The notes under the pieces are model-generated. The model was given only the letters and a program-made list of their open reading frames with translations, searched no databases and was not told the origin of the DNA. This document shows, piece after piece, positions 7,045 through 15,909 of a stretch of DNA of 64,000 bases; the stretch's first letter is position 1, and every line of letters starts with the position of its first letter. This DNA is from JACVRW01 sp963734365 (GTDB lineage Bacteria; Actinomycetota; Thermoleophilia; Solirubrobacterales; Thermoleophilaceae), in the NCBI GenBank assembly GCA_963734365.1, contig CAVTGV010000007.1, forward strand, positions 62,001 to 126,000, written 5' to 3'. A program made the position numbers and the translations under genes.

Positions 7045-7544
7045 TCGACACGACCGAGAACACGACGACCACACAGATCCACCGCGTCTACATCCGGGCG
7101 ACCCCGGAGGCCGTCTGGGAGGCCATCACGACGCCCGAGTGGAGCGCTCGCTACGGCTACGGCGGCAGGGTGGAGTACGAGCTGCGGGCCGGCGGCGCCT
7201 ACCGCGCCCATGCGAGCGAGGAGTTCCTTGCCGCCGGCGCACCCGAGGTGGTGATCGACGGGGAGGTGATCGAGGCCGATCCCCCGCGCCGGCTCGTGCA
7301 GACCTGGCGCATGCTCATGGATGACGATCTGCGGGCGGAGGGCTTCACTCGCCTCACCTACGAGCTCGAGCCCGCCGAGGGCGGGGTCACGAGGCTCACC
7401 CTGACCCACGACCTCGAGGGCGCCCCGCGCCTCGCGGCGATGGTCGGCGGCGAGCTCGAGGACCGGGGGGCCGGCGGCGGCTGGGCGTGGGTGCTCAGCG
7501 ATCTCAAGTCGCTGCTCGAGACCGGCCAGCGGCTCTCGGGCTGA
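7041..7544 (+). CDS. SRPBCC/AHSA1-domain protein
   Basis: A 167-residue START-like (AHSA1/polyketide-cyclase superfamily) protein. The entry motif VYIRATPEAVWEAITTPEW is followed by GGRVEYELRAGGAYRA and the strand pairs RRLVQTW and RLTYELEP, ending in the long helix GGWAWVLSDLKSLLETG. Proteins of this type bind hydrophobic small molecules and are commonly encoded with the ArsR partner seen here. It is probably the effector or sensor arm of the pair; the ligand is unknown. Confidence 0.9.
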   Translation: MIDTTENTTTTQIHRVYIRATPEAVWEAITTPEWSARYGYGGRVEYELRAGGAYRAHASEEFLAAGAPEVVIDGEVIEADPPRRLVQTWRMLMDDDLRAEGFTRLTYELEPAEGGVTRLTLTHDLEGAPRLAAMVGGELEDRGAGGGWAWVLSDLKSLLETGQRLSG

Positions 7545-7562
7545 CGCCCTGCGGAGGTCAGC
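7540..7562. terminator. Inverted repeat between convergent genes
   Basis: GCTGAC and GTCAGC are separated by 11 nt and span both convergent stop codons (7542-7544 plus; 7558-7560 minus). It could be a bidirectional terminator hairpin. There is no T tract, so confidence is low. Confidence 0.25.
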
Positions 7563-8313
7563 GACCGCGGTGGTAGCTCACGAGCTCCTCGCGGTCGCTG
7601 CCGCCGGACACGCTCACGGCGAGCACTGGCCCGACGCCCCGGGCGTAGAACTTGTACTCGAGGTTTCTCGGCTCGAGCGGGTTCTCTTCCCGGGTCATGA
7701 GGGCCTTCCGGAAGTAGCGGAACGGGACCTCCGCCCGCTCGTTGAGGCTGAAGGTCGAGGCCCTGTCCTCGGCCTGGCCCTTGAGGTACTCCTGGCGGTA
7801 GTGCTGGCCCACCCGCAGCCTGGCGGGCATGATCACTCCGGCCTGCGCGCCGTCGACGCCCGCCTCGAAGGAGCCCTCAGTGGACACGGGCCTGCCGTTC
7901 TCGTACGCCGTGGTGGCCTCGCCTAGGTACCAGATGTTCCCGGCCTTGTCCTGGGCGTAGTAGTCGCTGGTCTTCTCCACGGGCTTGCCCTTCTCGGTGG
8001 CCACGTCGCGCACCACTCGGGCCGTGATCCCGTTGGCGATCAGCTTCGTTCGCCGGGTGACCGTGACGACCACGCGCTGTCTTGCCCCCTCGGCATCGGT
8101 CTCCCGGTAGACCCAGCGGCTTCCGGGACGCATCGGCCAGTACGGGTTGTCGATGCGAACGGTGAAGTCAGCCGGGTCAAGCTTCACCCGCTCAGACCCC
8201 TGCGGCAACCCTCCGGCCGCGCCGGCGGCTCCGCCGGCCAGCGCCAGCAGCGCTGCGCCCGTGACCGCCACTCCGATGCCGCCCGCTCCTGCCGTTCTGA
8301 TCGCGACGTTCAT
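7558..8313 (-). CDS. Secreted hypothetical protein, 251 aa
   Basis: An exported protein with an Ala/Gly-rich signal peptide (about 1-32). The mature part contains NPYWPMRPGSRWVYRETD, VTVTRRTKL, DYYAQDKAGNIWYLGE and a repeated strand pattern, resembling extracytoplasmic beta-rich proteins of actinobacteria. I do not recognise a characterised family. ATG 8313 is chosen because GGGAGCGGAG precedes it; an in-frame start 8 codons earlier is weaker. A CRP-like palindrome lies upstream (8408), shared with the divergent carboxypeptidase. Confidence 0.7.
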   Translation of the reverse strand: MNVAIRTAGAGGIGVAVTGAALLALAGGAAGAAGGLPQGSERVKLDPADFTVRIDNPYWPMRPGSRWVYRETDAEGARQRVVVTVTRRTKLIANGITARVVRDVATEKGKPVEKTSDYYAQDKAGNIWYLGEATTAYENGRPVSTEGSFEAGVDGAQAGVIMPARLRVGQHYRQEYLKGQAEDRASTFSLNERAEVPFRYFRKALMTREENPLEPRNLEYKFYARGVGPVLAVSVSGGSDREELVSYHRGR

Positions 8314-8407
8314 CTCCGCTCCCCTCGCCGGCCACACCGACCGGACTGTTTGCCTGCCTGTCCGGGATAGCTAAGGGCGGTGGGCTGAAAGGTTCCTGAG
8401 AGCCTGC

Positions 8408-8421
8408 GTGACGCTGGTCAC
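8408..8421. promoter_or_regulatory. CRP-like palindrome GTGAC-GCTG-GTCAC
   Basis: This 14-bp site fits the CRP/FNR-type core GTGA-N6-TCACA and lies between the divergent secreted-protein gene (8313) and the carboxypeptidase gene (8465). Very similar sites occur at 59436 and 62376, all beginning GTGACG. Confidence 0.5.
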
Positions 8422-8464
8422 ACTGCCGGAATAGCTCTCCCGCGCGTGGGGTCGTACCTCGCTG

Positions 8465-9394
8465 ATGACCCCCCGCCGCGATCATTCGCGCTCCACGCGC
8501 CGTACGCTCTGGATCGGCCTGCTCGTGGCGCTTGCCCTGGCGTGCTGTTCCGCCGCGCTGGCCTCCACGTTCTCCGGAGACGCAGGGAAGGGCGAGCACG
8601 CCCGCCGCGGGCCGGCGCCGCTCGTGCCTCCCGCGAGGGACTGTGACCGCCATCTGCAGAGCGCTGCCTTCCTGATCGCCGACGGCCGCGGGCGCACGCT
8701 GGCCGCGCTGAATGCGGACCGGCCCCGCGCGGTGGGGAGCATCACGAAGCTCATGACGGCTCGTCTCGCGCTGCGCGCCGGGCGGCTGTCGGAGACGGTG
8801 ACGGTGCCGAGCCTGCGTCTGGCGCCCGACGAGTCGCGGGCGGGCCTCGTGCCCGGGGAGCGGCTCGACCGCAACGCGCTGCTTCGCTTCCTGCTCGTGC
8901 CGAGCGCAAACGACGCCGCGGAGACGCTCGCGGCGACGAGCGAGCATGGCCGCGCGGCCTTCGTGCGTGCAATGAACCGCAGCGCCCGCAGGCTCGGCCT
9001 CACTCACACCCACTACGCCAACCCCTCGGGAATGCCCGACCCAGCCCAGCGCTCCAGCGCGCGCGACAGCGTGCAGCTCGCCCGGCTGCTGATGGCCGAC
9101 CGCCGGGTGCGGCACATCGTGCGCCTGCGCGGCGTGGCGGCGCCCGGCGCGGACGGCGCCCGGCTGGCCTCCACCAACACCCTGCTCGGGCGCGTCCGGG
9201 GTGTCGACGGTCTGAAGACCGGCCATGTCGCGGAACAGTGGAGCATGGTGGCCACGGCCAAGGGCCGAGGCGGACGCATCTTCGTCGCGGTGCTGGGAGC
9301 TCCCAGCCAGGGCGCACGCGACCGCGACGCGCACTGCCTGCTCAGCGTCGGGCGCCGGCTGGCCGCCCCGGCCTCGACGAGGTCGATCGGCTGA
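8465..9394 (+). CDS. Serine-type D-Ala-D-Ala carboxypeptidase (S11, PBP5/6-like)
   Basis: A 309-residue exported low-molecular-weight penicillin-binding protein that trims terminal D-Ala from peptidoglycan stem peptides. After an N-terminal membrane segment or signal (15-34), all three active-site motifs are present: SITK (Ser92, Lys95), SAN (147-149) and KTG (251-253). LTHTHYANPSGMP is also typical of S11. The PBP5-type C-terminal beta domain is missing, so this is a minimal catalytic version. Confidence 0.93.
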   Translation: MTPRRDHSRSTRRTLWIGLLVALALACCSAALASTFSGDAGKGEHARRGPAPLVPPARDCDRHLQSAAFLIADGRGRTLAALNADRPRAVGSITKLMTARLALRAGRLSETVTVPSLRLAPDESRAGLVPGERLDRNALLRFLLVPSANDAAETLAATSEHGRAAFVRAMNRSARRLGLTHTHYANPSGMPDPAQRSSARDSVQLARLLMADRRVRHIVRLRGVAAPGADGARLASTNTLLGRVRGVDGLKTGHVAEQWSMVATAKGRGGRIFVAVLGAPSQGARDRDAHCLLSVGRRLAAPASTRSIG

Positions 9395-9398
9395 GAGC

Positions 9399-9629
9399 CT
9401 AGGCCTCCTCGGAGGCCGGCACGATCAGCCGGATGTGGCGGCGGGCGAGCATCAGCACCGGCGCCTTCCAGTCCCTCCCCGAGCCGTCGAGCGCCACGAG
9501 CTCCGCGTCGACGATCGTGAAGAACTCCTGGTCACGCCGGTTCACGTGATCGGAGACTCGGCTGCGGTAGCCCTCGCTCGGCAGCGTCATCATGCCCTCC
9601 ACGCGGTAGCGATCCGTTTCCACGACCAC
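9399..9629 (-). CDS. Small hypothetical protein (DUF6812-like)
   Basis: A 76-residue soluble beta-rich protein. RYRVEGMMTLPSEGYRSRVSDHVNRRDQEFF, broken here only by its own turns, is followed by VLMLARRHIRLIVPASEEA. This pattern is familiar from small actinobacterial proteins of unknown role. The start is uncertain: GTG 9629 and GTG 9623 both sit behind AGGA, and GTG 9650 is possible. It is convergent with the carboxypeptidase gene, 4 nt away. Confidence 0.6.
   Translation of the reverse strand: MVVETDRYRVEGMMTLPSEGYRSRVSDHVNRRDQEFFTIVDAELVALDGSGRDWKAPVLMLARRHIRLIVPASEEA
9402..9417. terminator. Hairpin between convergent genes
   Basis: The perfect repeat GGCCTCC-TC-GGAGGCC starts 7 nt after the carboxypeptidase stop and overlaps the last codons of the convergent gene. 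It could stop transcription from the left. It has no T run. Confidence 0.3.
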
Positions 9630-9665
9630 TCGTTCCTGGCGGCTCTCCACGGCGCGGCAATGTAC

Positions 9666-9750
9666 ATCGTGCGCGGCCGGCCACGCCGGCTGCTTCGCCG
9701 AAGGGAACTGGATCGTGCGCAGCCGGCCACGCCGGCTGCTTCGCCGAAGG
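9666..9750. repeat. Two tandem copies of a 39-bp GC-rich repeat (period 46 bp)
   Basis: Copies at 9666-9704 and 9712-9750 match at 38 of 39 positions; the difference is g9675 versus a9721. Each contains CCGGC-CAC-GCCGG, able to form a hairpin, followed by TGCTTCGCCGAAGG. They fill the gap upstream of the GntR gene. They may be a REP-like element or a regulator site. Confidence 0.8.
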
Positions 9751-9792
9751 CACCTGGAGCGCCAAAGGGACGGCCCATGTACCTTTGCCTGC

Positions 9793-10554
9793 GTGGAACC
9801 CGCGACCACCCCCGAGCGCGGGCCGGCGCTGGAGGCCGTCTTCCAGCCTGTCCAGCCCCCCACCACGTTCGAGGAGACCGTGGAGCGGCTCGGTACCGCG
9901 ATCCGGCTCGGCCTCCTCGTGCCGGGCGCCCGTCTGCCGTCCGAGCGCGACCTCGCCGACCAGCTGATGATCTCGCGCTCAACGCTCCGCCAGGCGCTGA
10001 CCACCCTGGTCCAGAGCGGGCACCTGATCTCACTCCGGGGCCGGGCCGGTGGCACCTTCGTGGCCGAGGCTCCTCCGATGGGTCAGACCGGGGCGGGGGT
10101 CGACCTCGGCGACGGAGTCCGGGAGGTGCTCGACTACCGGGTGGCCGTGGAGACCGGGGCCACGCTCCTGGCGGCCGAGCGCGCCACCTCTGACGACCTC
10201 GATCGCCTCTACGAGCTGACCGAGCGGATGAAGGCCACCAGCGGCCCCTTCGAGGACTACCGGCGGGCGGACGTGCGCTTTCACATCGGCCTGGCGGAGG
10301 CCGCGCATTCGCCCCGGCTGCTTGCCGCCATGACCCTGGTCCAGGGCGAGATGAGCGACCTGATCGCCCACATCGCGCATCCCGACGAGGTGCTCAAGAG
10401 CTCGAACGCCCAGCACCGGCGGCTCGTGGGCCTGCTCCGCAAGGGCGACATGAGCCGCGCGGTGCGGCTCATGCGCGAGCACATGGAGGGCACCGAGCAC
10501 ATCCTCGCCGGGCTGATGCCCGACGCGCCCGCCGACGGTAACGACGGCACCTAG
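9793..10554 (+). CDS. GntR-family (FadR-type) transcriptional regulator
   Basis: A 253-residue regulator. The N-terminal winged helix reads LGTAIRLGLLVPGARLPSERDLADQLMISRSTLRQAL, with the wing GHLISLRGRAGGTFV; parts are quoted only to show the family motif. The C-terminal FCD domain includes DVRFHIGLAEAAHSPRL and NAQHRRLVGLL, whose Asp and His usually hold a metal. The GTG start at 9793 lies 7 nt after TACCTT, so the mRNA may be leaderless. It likely controls the catabolic genes that follow, with a carboxylate or amine product as effector. Confidence 0.88.
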   Translation: MEPATTPERGPALEAVFQPVQPPTTFEETVERLGTAIRLGLLVPGARLPSERDLADQLMISRSTLRQALTTLVQSGHLISLRGRAGGTFVAEAPPMGQTGAGVDLGDGVREVLDYRVAVETGATLLAAERATSDDLDRLYELTERMKATSGPFEDYRRADVRFHIGLAEAAHSPRLLAAMTLVQGEMSDLIAHIAHPDEVLKSSNAQHRRLVGLLRKGDMSRAVRLMREHMEGTEHILAGLMPDAPADGNDGT

Positions 10555-13023
10555 GCCCGGATTCGCTCACCGTCCGGATCGAGCAGCGGCTCCGACGCCA
10601 CCTCGCCGCCGATCCAGCGCCCGAAGATCTCGACCTCCACCGCCGTGCCCGGCGACGCCTGGTCGGGAGGCAGGTAGGCGTAGGCGATCGAGCGCTCGAC
10701 TGTGTAGCCGTAGCCGCCCGTGGTCACGCGCCCGGCGATATCGCCGGCGATACGGACCGGCTCGTTGCCGAGCGCCACCGAGAGCGGGTCCTCGAGCGTG
10801 AGGCAGCAGAGGGTCGCGCGCGGACCCTGCTCGGCGGCCTCGGCGAGCGCATCGCGGCCGATGAAGCCGCCCTCCTTGTCGAGCTTCACGCAGAAGCCGA
10901 GCGCGCCCTCGTAGGGGGTCTCGTCCGGCGTGATGTCCGCGCCCCAGACGCGGTAGCCCTTCTCCAGCCGCAGCGAGTCGATGGCCCGGTAGCCGCCGGC
11001 CACCAGCCCGTGCGGCCGGCCCTCCTCCCACAGCGCGCGCCACAGCGCCGAGCCCGTATTCCGCGGGGCAGTAGAGCTCCCAGCCCAGCTCGCCCACGTA
11101 GGTCACCCGCAGGGCGCGCACGGGCACGTCTCCGACGGTGATCTCGCGCAGGCTCATGTAGGGGAAGTCTTCGCCGGCCAGCGACTGCGGGGTCAGCGGC
11201 GCCAGCACGTCGCGCGCCCGCGGGCCCCAGATCCCGAAGCATGCGGAGGCCGAGGTCAGGTCCTGAACCTGAACCGAGCCGTCGGCGGGGAGATGGCGGC
11301 GGATCCACTCACGGTCGTGGTTGCCGAAGGCCGTGCCGGTGACGATGCCGAAGCGCTCGTCGCCGAGTCGGGCGACGGTGAAGTCGCATTCGATCCCGCC
11401 CCGGGAGTTGAGCATCTGGGTGTAGGTGATCCGGCCCACGTCGCGCGCTACCCGGTTGTCACAGAGCCGCTCGACCAGCTCGGCCGCGCCCGGCCCCGAC
11501 AGCTCGAGCTTCGAGAACGAGCTCTCGTCGAAGAGGGCCACGGCCTGCCTGCAGGCGTGGTGCTCGGCCCCGATGGCGGGCGACCAATGCCGGCCCGCCC
11601 AGCCCCGCGGGCGCAGATCCTCGTCGCCCGCGTCGGCGTTGTCCTCGTACCAGTTCACGCGCTCCCAGCCGGACTTCTCCCCGAACGCCGCCCCGTGCTC
11701 GCGGTGCCACAAATTGGCCGGCGAGACCCGTAACGGGCGACCCGACTCGCGCTCGTGGTTGGGATAGCGAATGTCGTAGTAGGTCTCGTAGGTCTCGCGG
11801 ACGCGCTTGAGCGTGTAGGACGGGGAGCGGTACTGGCGGCCGAAGCGCCGGATGTCCATGTGCCAGAGGTCGAGCGACGGCTCGCCCTCGGCGATCCACT
11901 CGGCCATCAACTTGCCGATGCCGCCGGCTCCCGCGAGGCCGTGGGCACAGAAGCCGGCGGCCACGAACAGCCCCGCGATCTCGGTCTCGCCCAGGCAGAA
12001 CTCGTTGTCGGGGGTGAAGCCCTCGGGCCCGTTGATCATGCGCGTGACCTTCACGTCCTCCATCTGCGGCACGCGCCGCCGGGAGTTCTCCACTATCTCC
12101 TCGAAGCGGTCCCAGTCGTCCTCGAGCAGGCGCCCGTTGAAGTCGAAGGGGATCGCCTCGAAGCCGCCGTCGCCCTCGGCGAGGAACGCGGGCGCGCAGT
12201 GGCGCTCGTAGCCGCCCATCACGAGCCCGCCGCCCTCCTCGCGGAAGTAGACGAGCAGGTCGGGGTCGCGCAGCGTGGGCCACGGGTTGGCCGGGTCGCG
12301 CTCGCGGAAGGGCTGGGTCACGAGGTACTCGTGCGACATCGGCACGATCGGGATCCGGACCCCGGCCATGCGCCCCACCTCGGCGGAGAACATGCCCGCC
12401 GCGATCACCACCGTCTCGGCCTCGATGTCGCCGCGCTCTGTGCGCACCCGCGTCACGCGGCCCCGCTCGGAGTCGATGCCGGTCACACGCGTGCCGGTGA
12501 AGATCGACGCCCCGCCCCGCCGGGCGCCGTCGGCCAGGGCGAACGTGAGCTGGGAGGGGTCGAGATAGCCGTCCGTGGGCAGCATGGCCGCCCCGAGCAC
12601 CCCCTCGGTCGACATGAGCGGAAAGAGCTCCTTCGCCTCGTCGGCCGAGATCAGCTCCAGCGGCAGGCCGAAGGTCTTGGCCCAGCCCGCCTGGCGGCGC
12701 AGCTCCTCCATTCGCTCCTCCGAGGACGCGAGCCGGATCCCGCCGCACTCGGTCCAGCCGGGATCGAACTCGGACTCGGCGGCCAGCCTCCGGTACAGCT
12801 CGACCGAGTACATCATCATCTTCGTGAGCGAGACCGAGCCGCGCAGCTGACCCACCAGCCCGGCCGAATGGAAGGTCGAGCCGGAGGTGAGCTGGTTGCG
12901 ATCGAGCAGCACGACGTCCTTCCAGCCCAGCTCGGCGAGGTGATACGCGATCGAGGTGCCGCCCACGCCCCCGCCCACGATCACGCAGCGGGCTGCGCCG
13001 GGGAGGTCGCGGCCGGCGCTCAA
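10551..13023 (-). pseudogene. Dimethylglycine/sarcosine dehydrogenase-like FAD + GcvT protein, frameshifted near 11049
   Basis: A protein of about 823 residues in two reading frames. The N-terminal part has the FAD-binding VIVGGGVGG and GSTFHSAGLVG, whose His matches the covalent-FAD His of DMGDH/SARDH. Then comes the glycine-cleavage-T folate-binding region (LFDESSFSKLELSGPGA, ITYTQMLN, YVGELGWELY). The frame then slips +1 at CTCGGCGC, where one extra G in place of CTCGCGC fits the family, and continues as GYRAIDSLRLEKGYR to the end. The TTG start at 13023 overlaps the stop of the kinase gene (TTGA). It is either a true decayed gene or a base-calling error. The intact enzyme would oxidatively demethylate an N-methyl amine. 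Confidence 0.82.
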
Positions 13024-13949
13024 GCGCGGGCCTGCTGGAGCCAGGCCTCGAAGTCCGGGTCCGAGGCCGTCGCCTCCAGCCGGTCGAAGTGCTTCTTGGC
13101 GTAGTCCGTGAAGTCGAAGTCGAGCTCCGATATGCCCGTCTGGACCACACCCCACATGGCCTCACGGAAGTCGGACATGAAGCGGAACAGCTTGAGCGTC
13201 GCGCGCCGGCGATCGTCCGGAGGCTCGCCGAAGTACGCCTCGAGCAGCGCGGACTCCTGGTCGTCGTCGAGCTGGTTGTTGACGGCGAGGTTGCCGAGGT
13301 CGAAATAGCGGTCGCCCATTCCCGCGTACTCCCAGTCGATGATCTGGACGCGCTCCCCGTCGTGCAGGAAGTTGGCGGTGAGCAGATCGTCGTGGCAGGG
13401 CACCGGCCGATGCTCGTCGTGGCCGGCGATCGCCTCGCGGATGCGCTGGGCGTGAGCCCGCGCGGAGTCGAAGCGCTCGGGCGGGTCGACGCCGTTCTCG
13501 CGGGCGAGCTCGGCGTACTCGTCCACCAGCTCGAACGAGTCGAAGGTCGTGGACAGGTCGGTGCCGGAGTCGTGAAACGAGCGCAGCGCGCGGGCCACCC
13601 CGGTCAGCTCGGCTGGGTCCGCCACCTCCTCGGCGGTCATCGCGCGACCGGAGATGAAGCAGGTCACGAGACAGGGCGGCGACTTGAGCATCGCCGCCAC
13701 GTTGGGTGCTATGCCGAGCTCGGCCGCTGCCTTGTTGGCCACGCACTCGGCCTCGCGATCGATCCCGAGCAGCTCGGTGCGCTTGCCCGGAAGGCGCACG
13801 ACGTAGTCGGTGCCCCCGAAGTTCACGCGGAAGTTGCGGTTGGTGATCCCCCCGTCGAGCGGCTCGACGCCGCCCGTGCGCGGGCCCAGCAGGGCGGACA
13901 GCCGCGCCACGACCTCGGTCAGCTCAGGGATGGTGACTTCCTCATGCAT
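13020..13949 (-). CDS. Choline/ethanolamine-kinase-like phosphotransferase
   Basis: A 309-residue APH/choline-kinase-fold enzyme. Motifs are the N-lobe GGITNRNFRV and YVVRLPGK (Lys), the catalytic loop CHDDLLTANFL (Brenner motif, Asp and Asn), and IIDWEYAGMGDRYFDLGN (metal-binding Asp). Choline-kinase relatives phosphorylate choline, ethanolamine or thiamine. Being coupled with a methyl-amine oxidase-like gene supports an amino-alcohol substrate, but this is inference. It is the first gene of the two-gene minus unit. Confidence 0.85.
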   Translation of the reverse strand: MHEEVTIPELTEVVARLSALLGPRTGGVEPLDGGITNRNFRVNFGGTDYVVRLPGKRTELLGIDREAECVANKAAAELGIAPNVAAMLKSPPCLVTCFISGRAMTAEEVADPAELTGVARALRSFHDSGTDLSTTFDSFELVDEYAELARENGVDPPERFDSARAHAQRIREAIAGHDEHRPVPCHDDLLTANFLHDGERVQIIDWEYAGMGDRYFDLGNLAVNNQLDDDQESALLEAYFGEPPDDRRRATLKLFRFMSDFREAMWGVVQTGISELDFDFTDYAKKHFDRLEATASDPDFEAWLQQARA

Positions 13950-13979
13950 GAAAGGACACTAAGCGCAGAGGGGGGTGGC

Positions 13980-15761
13980 TCACAACGCCAAGGCACCGAG
14001 GACCTCCTCCCACCACACGCGCTCGGTGTCGCCCACGCCGGAGCGGATCCTGCGCCGGATCCAGTCGCTGAGGGCCTGGCGTGACCCGAGCGCGAGCACG
14101 GGCCCGGTGACCGCGTAGCGGCCGTCCTCGAGCAACACGAGCGCACCGGGCACGTCACGGCGCGAGCGGAGGCGGTCGATCACGCGCAGCCCCGCCACCT
14201 CCGCGGGCCGCTGCGCATCGCCGTCCTCCTCGCTCCAGCGGCGGGTGTGGAAGACCCGTGACACGCCCGCCAGGCGCGGCCGCTCGATGGTCCCCGGGCC
14301 TATCGGGCCCGTCCGCCAGCGATCCAGGAGCTCGCGCACCTCCGGCGCCACCTCCTGGCGGACGAGCACGTGCAGGCGGTCGCCGTCCTCGATGCGCGTC
14401 GACCCGCGCGGCGGGATCGCCTCACCGTCCCTGACGATCACGTTCACGAGCGCCTCACGCGGCAGTCCCAGATCGCGCGTGCGCAGCCCGACGATGGCGT
14501 CGTCGGGCTGCACGGGGTACTCCACGACCTCGGCACCCAGCCGCCGGATGGTCCCGGTCTCGGCGATCGGGCTGGGCAGCGCCGGCTCGTCCTCTGTCAT
14601 CCCGAGCCGGCGGGCGAACGCCTCGAAGGTGGTGGCCTGCAGCAGTGTGGACACCAGGACGGCGAAGAAGACGATGTTGAGAAGCTCCAGGTTGCGCGGC
14701 ACATCGGCGATGACGGGGAAGATCGCGAGCACGATCGGTACCGCCCCCCGCAGCCCGGCCCAGCTCAGCACCAGGCGTTCCCCGACGCTGAAGCGGTCGA
14801 ACGCCGTGGCGATGAAGGTCGCGAGCGGCCGGGCCACGAACACCACCACCAGCGCGAGCAGCGTCCCCTTCACGGCGACGTTGTCGAGGTCGCTCGGGAA
14901 GATCAGCAGCCCGAGCGCCAGGAACATCGTGAGCTGGGCCACCCAGGCCAGGCCGACGTGGAAGCTCGTGATGGTCTGCTTTGCCGGGATGTTGGCACTG
15001 CCCAGGCTCAGGCCCACCAGGTAGACCGCCAGGAAGCCCGAGCCCTCGATGCTCGCCGCGGCGCCGAATCCGACCGCGGCGGCGGCCAGCGAGGCGACGG
15101 GATAGAGACCCGGGGTGTCGAGCCGTGCCCGCTGGAAGGCCTGCACCGACAGCCAGCCGACCACCAGTCCCACCACGGCGCCGATCCCGAGCTGGCGTGC
15201 GAACAGCCAGAGCATGTCGACGAACCCGTAGTCCGGCTTGTTGATCCAGTCGATGAAGCCGAGTACCAGCAGCACGGCCACGGGATCGTTGAAGCCGGCC
15301 TCGCCCTCGAGCGTGCGCGCCAGGCGCTTGCGCAGCGAGGACGCGCGGAGCACGGCGAAGATGGCCGCGCCGTCCGTGGAGGCGATGATCGAGCCGAGCA
15401 GCAGGCCCTCGAGGAGCGAGAAGTCGAACAGGGCGACCGCGACGAGGCCACCCACCGCGGCCGTGACCATCGTGCCCACGACCGCCAGCGAGAGCGCGGG
15501 GCGCAGCACCGGCCGGATCTCCCGGAAACCGGCGGTGAGCCCGCCCTCGAACAGGATCAGGGCCAGCGAGATCACGCCGATCAGCTCGGCCACGTGGTAG
15601 TTGCTGAAGTCGAGCCAGCCGAGCCCGTCGGAGCCCACGAGCATGCCCAGCCCCAGGAACAGCACCAGGCCCGGCAGCTTCACCCGGCCCGCGAGCAGCG
15701 AGGCCAGGAGGCCGCCGCTGAGCAGCAGTCCGGCGACCAGGATGAACTGCTCGTCACTCAT
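13980..15761 (-). CDS. K+/H+ antiporter, CPA1 NhaP2/CvrA type with TrkA-C domain
   Basis: A 593-residue inner-membrane antiporter. About 12 hydrophobic helices fill residues 5-390, starting FILVAGLLLSGGLLASLLAG. CPA1 motifs include LILFEGGLTAGF and SIIASTDGAAIF, and the ion-binding region GEAGFNDPVAVLLV carries the ND pair. The cytoplasmic C-terminus holds an RCK_C/TrkA-C domain (about 410-490, LGLPREALVNVIVRDGEAIPP) and a further regulatory tail. It exchanges cytoplasmic K+ for H+. It lies 30 nt downstream-side of the kinase gene start but reads as its own unit. Confidence 0.9.
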   Translation of the reverse strand: MSDEQFILVAGLLLSGGLLASLLAGRVKLPGLVLFLGLGMLVGSDGLGWLDFSNYHVAELIGVISLALILFEGGLTAGFREIRPVLRPALSLAVVGTMVTAAVGGLVAVALFDFSLLEGLLLGSIIASTDGAAIFAVLRASSLRKRLARTLEGEAGFNDPVAVLLVLGFIDWINKPDYGFVDMLWLFARQLGIGAVVGLVVGWLSVQAFQRARLDTPGLYPVASLAAAAVGFGAAASIEGSGFLAVYLVGLSLGSANIPAKQTITSFHVGLAWVAQLTMFLALGLLIFPSDLDNVAVKGTLLALVVVFVARPLATFIATAFDRFSVGERLVLSWAGLRGAVPIVLAIFPVIADVPRNLELLNIVFFAVLVSTLLQATTFEAFARRLGMTEDEPALPSPIAETGTIRRLGAEVVEYPVQPDDAIVGLRTRDLGLPREALVNVIVRDGEAIPPRGSTRIEDGDRLHVLVRQEVAPEVRELLDRWRTGPIGPGTIERPRLAGVSRVFHTRRWSEEDGDAQRPAEVAGLRVIDRLRSRRDVPGALVLLEDGRYAVTGPVLALGSRQALSDWIRRRIRSGVGDTERVWWEEVLGALAL

Positions 15762-15909
15762 CGAGGGGTGGCATCATCGCGGGTGGGGACAGCGATCGTG
15801 CGGTCGGTTGCGTTCGTCCGGTCTGTCACATACAGTCGCGACAAAGGGTGTTGAGAGCACACCTTTCGCCTTGGCCCTTGGGTGCGTCACCAACGAGGAG
15901 GGACGCCGG

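Noticed and set aside
14370..15854. Long open frame opposite the K+/H+ antiporter gene
   Set aside because: Composition is Arg/Gln/His-rich and repeats no family motif. It is the antisense shadow of a very GC-rich gene.
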